A DNA stretch of 64,000 nt from NCBI RefSeq assembly GCF_900187385.1, contig NZ_FYEY01000001.1, positions 3,348,001 through 3,412,000 of the forward strand. The letters run 5' to 3'. Of this stretch, positions 59,316 to 64,000 are shown piece by piece. The translations under genes were made by a program, and so were the position numbers. The DNA is from Streptomyces sp. 2114.4 (GTDB taxonomy: Bacteria > Actinomycetota > Actinomycetes > Streptomycetales > Streptomycetaceae). The notes under the pieces were generated by a model, which saw only the letters and a program-made list of their open reading frames with translations, ran no database searches and was not told the DNA's origin. Numbering within the stretch: the stretch's first letter is position 1; each line of letters begins with the position of its first letter.

Positions 59316-61772
59316 TCAGCGCGGCCGGTAGGCGCTCGTCGCCTGCTCGTACAGCTCGTCCACCTCGTGCCGCCCGCTGTCCGGGCCGATGACGAGGACG
59401 AGGTGGTAGCGGCCGTTGTGGATCATCGCGAGGTTGCGCACGTACACCTCGCGTCCGCTGCCGTCACGCCAGGAGAAGGTGCCCTCGGCCATCGCCGTCT
59501 TCCCGACGTCGATCCGCTGCAGACCGGAGGCCGAGGCCCAGCCGGAGGAGCGGTACGGCGCCAGCTCGGCTTCCTTGTTCTGCATGTACGCCATCGGGTC
59601 GGTGCCGGAGTGTGCCGTCGTGTCGCGGCCGGGCACCACCACCAGCTCGTAGTCCCCGCCGACGTACCGCACCTGGTCCCGGTCGTTCGCCCCGCGCCGC
59701 TGCCAGCCCTTGCGGACCGCGACCTGGAAACCCTCGGGGTCGGTGCGGACCTCGAAGCCCTTGGCGACCCCCGCCGGGCCGGTGGCCCGCGGCGCGCCAG
59801 TGCCGGACGAGCCGCCCTCCCCCTCTCCCTCCCCCTTGTCCTTGGGCGGAGTGGGGGACGCGGGCGCCGTGCCCGAGGTGCCCGCACGGTCCGCGCCCTC
59901 CCCGCCGGTCCGGGAGTCCTCACCGGACTTGGGCAGGAACGCCATGGCGTAGATGACCGCGCCGACGAGGAGGAGCAGGACCACGGTCAGCAGCAGCCGG
60001 CCGAGCGGGCGCGGCGCACGCGCCGGGCGCCCCGGGCGCGACACGTCGCCCAGGCCCCCCTGGCCCCCATGCCCTACCTGATCGACCTGGCCGACCTGGC
60101 CGACCTCGCCCAGCGTCTGCTGCTCGTACGGCTCCCCGTCAGCGGCCCCGCCGTACCCCCAGGGCTCAGCCGGCTCGGCACGCCGCTCCGCCCGGACCTG
60201 CCGGGGCGGCCGGAGCGGCTTGGACTGCTTCGGGGGACGGGGCGGACGGGGTGCCGCGGCGAGCGGGGCGGACCGCTCCGGGTCCGGCGCCGGTGGGACG
60301 AGCGGTGCGGCCGCGGCGGCCGGCGTCCCGTCCGCCCCGGCAACGGCCGGTGCCGGCTGCGGCCGGGCCCGCCGGGACGCCCGGGTCTTCTTGTGGCGCC
60401 CCTTCCGGACGAGTTCACCGCGGCGCCGCACGATCGGCAGCCGCCGCGGATCGGCGCCCTGCGACGCCGGCATCGTCACCAGCCGGCTGCCGGCCTCCGG
60501 CTCCGGTGCCGTACGGATCAACGAGCGCAGCCAGCCGCTCAGCTCCTCGAAATCCGGGCGGTCGGCGGGGTCCTGACGCAGCAGGGACTCGACGACGGGA
60601 CGCAGCGCCCCGCACTCCTCGGCGACCGCGGGCGGCTGCGAGCAGACCAGCTGCGCCAGTTCGACGGCGCTGTCCTCCGGGAACGGCGGCTGGCCCTGCA
60701 CACTCCGGTAGAGGAGCGCACCGACCGCCCAGAGGTCGGTGGCCGGGCCGACCGGCGGCGCCAGCTGCCAGTTCTCATGGACCGGTCCGGCCTGCTCCGG
60801 TGCCCAGCGCTCGGTGACCGGGCCGATGACGGTCAGCCGCGTCTGCCGGGCCCGCTCGGCGGCGAGCCCGGCGGAGGGCCGGCCGTATGCGGTGGCTGTG
60901 GCGGCAGTGCCGTCAGCCGGGGGCTTGGTCAGCGAGGTCGCGGCGGAGGCGGGCCGGTCCGCCGCGGCCCCGTCGGAAGCGGCCTCGTCGGAAGCGGCTT
61001 CGCCGGAGGCGGCCCCGTCGGAATCAGAACCGTCGGAAGCGGGCCCCTCCGCCGCCGTCCCGTCGCCATCCGGCCGCTCCGCCGCCGACTCACCGGAAGC
61101 GTTCCCGCCGCCGGACGCCTCGCCTGCGCACAGCGCCTCCTGCGCCGCGCCCACCGCCAGGCCGGTCAGGATGGCCCGGCCGTCCTCACAGACCAGGACC
61201 GTACGGGCGGTGATATTGCGGTGGAGCCAGCCGTTGGTGTGCAGCACCCGCAGCGCGGTGAGCAGGTCCGCGGCGATCTCCGCGGCACGGTGCGGGGACA
61301 GCGGCCGCTCGGCGAGCAGCGCGGACAGCGGGCGGGCGGTGAGGAGTTCGGCGACGATCCAGAGGCTGCCGTCCTGCGCGAAGGCGTCGAAGACCTGCTC
61401 CAGCCGGGGGTGGTCGGCCAGCTGCGCGGCCGTGGTCGCGGCCTCCAGCGCGCGTCGTACGGCAGGATCGCGCGGGCTGCGGTCGGCGACCCCGGCCGCG
61501 CTCCCCGCCGTCCCCCGCCCGGCACCGAAGCGGCCGCCGCCGGGCCGCCGCTCGCCGGACGTCCGCTCGCCGGGCCCTGCCGTCGCCGCCCCCACGACCT
61601 CCGCCCCGACGACCTCCGCTTCGACGACCTCCGGCAGCGGCACCTGACGGATCAGCACCTCCTGCCCGCTGAAGGTGTCGAACGCCCGGGTCTCGGTGAA
61701 GTCGTCGTCGCCGAGGGGCCGCAACGGCAGGCGGTAACGCTCGGCGAGCACCCTTCCCGCGTACTCGTCCAC
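59316..61772 (-). CDS. Membrane-anchored Ser/Thr pseudokinase
   Basis: An 818-residue kinase-fold protein. The kinase-like domain (about 15-420) has an unusual insertion (Ser/Asp/Glu-rich with SDGAASGEAASDEAASDGA) and lacks the key residues: VAIK is V-L-I-R-Q (Lys lost), HRD is H-R-N (184-186, in WLHRNITARTVLV) and DFG is T-G-L (about 202). A basic linker precedes one transmembrane helix (RLLLTVVLLLLVGAVIYAMA). The extracytoplasmic domain (about 680-818) begins KGFEVRTDPEGFQVAVRKGW and resembles the sensor part of the next kinase. It may regulate that kinase. Confidence 0.87.
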   Translation of the reverse strand: MDEYAGRVLAERYRLPLRPLGDDDFTETRAFDTFSGQEVLIRQVPLPEVVEAEVVGAEVVGAATAGPGERTSGERRPGGGRFGAGRGTAGSAAGVADRSPRDPAVRRALEAATTAAQLADHPRLEQVFDAFAQDGSLWIVAELLTARPLSALLAERPLSPHRAAEIAADLLTALRVLHTNGWLHRNITARTVLVCEDGRAILTGLAVGAAQEALCAGEASGGGNASGESAAERPDGDGTAAEGPASDGSDSDGAASGEAASDEAASDGAAADRPASAATSLTKPPADGTAATATAYGRPSAGLAAERARQTRLTVIGPVTERWAPEQAGPVHENWQLAPPVGPATDLWAVGALLYRSVQGQPPFPEDSAVELAQLVCSQPPAVAEECGALRPVVESLLRQDPADRPDFEELSGWLRSLIRTAPEPEAGSRLVTMPASQGADPRRLPIVRRRGELVRKGRHKKTRASRRARPQPAPAVAGADGTPAAAAAPLVPPAPDPERSAPLAAAPRPPRPPKQSKPLRPPRQVRAERRAEPAEPWGYGGAADGEPYEQQTLGEVGQVGQVDQVGHGGQGGLGDVSRPGRPARAPRPLGRLLLTVVLLLLVGAVIYAMAFLPKSGEDSRTGGEGADRAGTSGTAPASPTPPKDKGEGEGEGGSSGTGAPRATGPAGVAKGFEVRTDPEGFQVAVRKGWQRRGANDRDQVRYVGGDYELVVVPGRDTTAHSGTDPMAYMQNKEAELAPYRSSGWASASGLQRIDVGKTAMAEGTFSWRDGSGREVYVRNLAMIHNGRYHLVLVIGPDSGRHEVDELYEQATSAYRPR

Positions 61773-62056
61773 GACGCCTCCCCGCAGCGCGCACTGTGTC
61801 TACCGTCGCGCCGGAGCCGCCCGTCGGCGCTGGCGCCTCCGGTCACTTCCGGTCGTCTTCCCGCCGATTGCGGATGCGTACGGTCTTCGCTGTCTCACGA
61901 TACGTGCCCGCATCGGAGCTTGCGGGCCGCTCGGCACAACGACGCGCAACCTCTCCGCGCGCACCCGCTCCGTTCTCCGTCCGGCCCGTGCCCCGGCCCC
62001 CGACCGGGGCACGCGCCCGTCCCCGCTCCGTCCTTCGGCGCTCAGTCCTTCAGCGC
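61773..62056. other. Gap between pseudokinase and active kinase genes
   Basis: 284 bp without a supported gene. A GCGCTCAGTCCTTCA duplication lies at 62037-62066, overlapping the end of the next gene. Confidence 0.4.
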
Positions 62057-64000
62057 TCAGTCCTTCAGCGCGAACGTCTTGAACGCGGTCGTGATCATCT
62101 GCTGGCAGGGCTTGTCCGACCAGGCATCCGCCTTGCAGGTGATCATGATGGCGTAGCCGTGGTGGTCATCGGCCCGGAAGCCGCGGTCGAGGACCCGTAC
62201 CTTCTCGCCGCTCTGCCGACGGGTGAACGACCAGTCGGCGACGGTCGGATAGTCCCGCCACTTCACCGTCTTGATGCCGATGAGGTGGTAGTCGTCGCTG
62301 GAGGAGCGCACGGCCGGCTCCAGGCTGCGCCAGGAGGCCGCCGCATCGGTGCCGGGCTCGGCGTTGTAGTCGATCTGGATGCGCGGGAACCCGCCCGAAG
62401 CGCTGTATATGGCGCCGGAGCCCTCCCCCGCGGTGTCGGTCTGGTGGAAGCCCTTGGGCATCGCCATCCGGAAGTGGAACTTGTCGTTGGAGAGCTCGGT
62501 GAAGCCGCTCGGCACGGCCTTGCCGCCCTTGCCACCGTTGTCGTCCTCGCCGCCGTTGTCCTCGGCCGGGGTGAGATTCGGCGGCTGCCGGCTCGCCGAA
62601 TCCTGGCCCTTCGCCGGGTCCTTCGTCCGGTCCCCGCTCGTGTCGGCCGCGTCCGTCGACGGCTTCGCCCGGCTCGCGGACGACGAGGTGTCCGGCTTGC
62701 CGGACGCCTTGCCGCTCTTCTGCGCCGACTCGTCGCCGCCCAGGGAGACGGCCAGCACCGTGCCCAGCACCGCCAGGACGACGACCACGGCCACGATGAT
62801 CAGCGTGCGGCGCGGGACGACGTCGGTCACCGACGCGCGCGCCGTCGGACGGCTCCCGTCGCCGGATCTGGAGTCCGGACGGGCTGCCGCCATCGCGGCG
62901 GCGGCATTGCGGACGGACTGCAGGGCGCCGCGCACCTTCTCCTTGGCGGCCTCGACATCGAACCCCGGCCGGGTGCCCGCCGGACGGGCCGCGACCGGGC
63001 CGGCCGAAACCGCCGTACCGCCGGCATCCACCGCGCCGGAGCCGGTCGCCACGCCGGCCGCCTCATCCGCCGTCGAACCGGCCGCCTTGGACTGCGGACG
63101 CCCGGTCCGCACCGGCGCACTCGACGAGGCGGCTTCACCGGCACCGGCCCCCTTGCTCCCCTTACTGCCGCCGGCCTTGCTCTTGCCGGCCGTGCTTCCA
63201 CCGGCCGTGCTCTTGCCCGCCGTGACAGCCGCGGACGTGCCGGCCCCCGCGGCGGTGCCGGCATCCGCCGTGCCGCCGCCGCTGCTCGCGTTCCCGGCCG
63301 CCGGCTCCGCCACCGGCGCGGCGGCGGACTGCGTCCCCCGCGTCATGCGCGACTTCGGCGCGACCTTCGGCTTCGGGGTGTTCTTCGCCTTCGCCTTCGG
63401 CTTCGGCGCGGCCTTCGGCTCCGCCCGCTCCAGGGGCACCGTCGGCAGCGCCATCGCCCGGGTCGCGTCCATCGGGGGCTGAGGCGTCTTCGCCTCGGGA
63501 GCGTGGACCACGTCCTCCAGCAGCGCCCGCGCGCCGGCGTCGTCCAGCCGGGCGGCCGGGTCCTTCACCAGCAGGCCGTAGATGACCTCTTCCAGTTCGC
63601 CGGCGCTCTTCGGCGGCTCGACCGGCTCGGTCATCACCGCGGTCAGCGTGGCGATCGCGGAGCCCTTGTCGTACGGCGGAACGCCCTCGACACAGGCGTA
63701 CAGCAGGCCGCCCAGCGACCACATGTCGGCCGGCGGACCCGGCTTCTGGCCGCGGGCGCGCTCCGGGGAGATGTAGGAGGGGGCACCGACGAGCATGCCG
63801 GTCGAGGTCACGGAGGGGTCGCCCTCGACCTGGGCGATACCGAAGTCGGTCAGCACGACCCGGCCGTCGTCGGAGATCAGGACGTTGGACGGCTTCACAT
63901 CGCGGTGCAGGATGCCCTCGGCGTGCGCGGCGCGCAGCACATCGAGCACGACCAGCCCGACCTCGGCGGCGCGGCGCGGGGTGAGCGGGCCGTCGTCGCG
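62057..64000 (-). CDS. Membrane Ser/Thr protein kinase (PknB-like), truncated by the window edge
   Basis: The last 647 residues are visible; the N-terminus lies past 64000. Kinase core: ILHRDVKPSNVLISDDGRVV, LTDFGIAQVEG, GAPSYISPERARGQKPGPPA, ADMWSLGGLLYACVEGVPPY, so the catalytic Asp and DFG are present. A juxtamembrane region of about 250 residues is Ala/Lys/Pro/Gly-rich with repeats AGKSTAGGSTAGKSKAGGSK. One transmembrane helix (TLIIVAVVVVLAVLGTVLAV), then an extracellular domain (PSGFTELSNDKFHFRMAMPK) related to the pseudokinase sensor. Upstream of the pseudokinase on the same strand, 284 bp apart. Confidence 0.9.
   Translation of the reverse strand, partial: RDDGPLTPRRAAEVGLVVLDVLRAAHAEGILHRDVKPSNVLISDDGRVVLTDFGIAQVEGDPSVTSTGMLVGAPSYISPERARGQKPGPPADMWSLGGLLYACVEGVPPYDKGSAIATLTAVMTEPVEPPKSAGELEEVIYGLLVKDPAARLDDAGARALLEDVVHAPEAKTPQPPMDATRAMALPTVPLERAEPKAAPKPKAKAKNTPKPKVAPKSRMTRGTQSAAAPVAEPAAGNASSGGGTADAGTAAGAGTSAAVTAGKSTAGGSTAGKSKAGGSKGSKGAGAGEAASSSAPVRTGRPQSKAAGSTADEAAGVATGSGAVDAGGTAVSAGPVAARPAGTRPGFDVEAAKEKVRGALQSVRNAAAAMAAARPDSRSGDGSRPTARASVTDVVPRRTLIIVAVVVVLAVLGTVLAVSLGGDESAQKSGKASGKPDTSSSASRAKPSTDAADTSGDRTKDPAKGQDSASRQPPNLTPAEDNGGEDDNGGKGGKAVPSGFTELSNDKFHFRMAMPKGFHQTDTAGEGSGAIYSASGGFPRIQIDYNAEPGTDAAASWRSLEPAVRSSSDDYHLIGIKTVKWRDYPTVADWSFTRRQSGEKVRVLDRGFRADDHHGYAIMITCKADAWSDKPCQQMITTAFKTFALKD

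Overview
The window looks like Streptomyces chromosome. It has very high GC with strong third-position bias, many GTG starts and 4-base stop/start overlaps (GTGA, ATGA). It also carries unmistakable AfsR, AfsS and AfsK homologues. I recognise no rRNA, tRNA, transposase or CRISPR array.

Layout. 0.1-4.6 kb: stand-alone enzymes (VOC protein, F420-type luciferase-like monooxygenase, Tat-exported PHP hydrolase, quinone-oxidoreductase-like MDR). 5.0-7.2 kb: a four-gene cassette (YbaB-like protein, two small WXG100/LXG-like proteins, membrane protein). 7.3-13.8 kb: minus-strand LLM, D-aminoacylase-like amidohydrolase and aldehyde dehydrogenase operon, preceded by an SDR and another LLM gene. 14.4-17.1 kb: XRE/TPR regulator and amidohydrolase-2. 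17.4-21.4 kb: afsR, afsS and a second small gene for a secreted AfsS-like peptide. 21.6-28.6 kb: two acyl-CoA synthetases (one FadD3-like) and an Ltp2-like / DUF35 / enoyl-CoA hydratase operon. 28.8-34.2 kb: membrane protein, afsK, a long intergenic region with a DnaA-box cluster, and a TetR regulator. 34.5-46.5 kb: acyl-CoA dehydrogenase, deazaflavin oxidoreductase, two secreted or surface-type proteins, a second thiolase-fold/DUF35 set, NDP-forming acyl-CoA synthetase and enoyl-CoA hydratase. 46.7-54.1 kb: ECF sigma pair, flavin reductase, dienelactone-hydrolase-like protein, Zn alcohol dehydrogenase, acyl-CoA dehydrogenase, SDR and cyclase. 54.6-64 kb: HATPase, an acyl-CoA dehydrogenase pair, an HTH_42 protein, a pseudokinase and a truncated active Ser/Thr kinase.

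How it fits together. Fourteen copies of one 15-bp palindrome, CTGACG-N3-CGTCAG with few mismatches, lie at or near the starts of nearly all acyl-CoA/ring-catabolism-type genes between 11.8 and 57.9 kb. They are absent from the kinases, afsRSK, the ECF pair and the WXG cassette. This points to one dispersed regulon. Its genes resemble those for actinobacterial steroid side-chain and ring degradation: FadD3-like ligase, Ltp2-DUF35 retro-aldolase, alpha/beta acyl-CoA dehydrogenase pairs, F420 LLM enzymes, HsaB-like flavin reductase. No KshAB, Hsa dioxygenase or Mce transporter genes are present, so the substrate is unknown. The only TetR protein in the window (33586-34233) is the natural candidate regulator; this is inference.

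The second theme is the AfsK-AfsR-AfsS global antibiotic-control circuit. Here it includes an AfsS with a 9-residue DSTRPIQP repeat, followed by a signal-peptide-bearing peptide with the same motif family behind a leader that can form two mutually exclusive hairpins.
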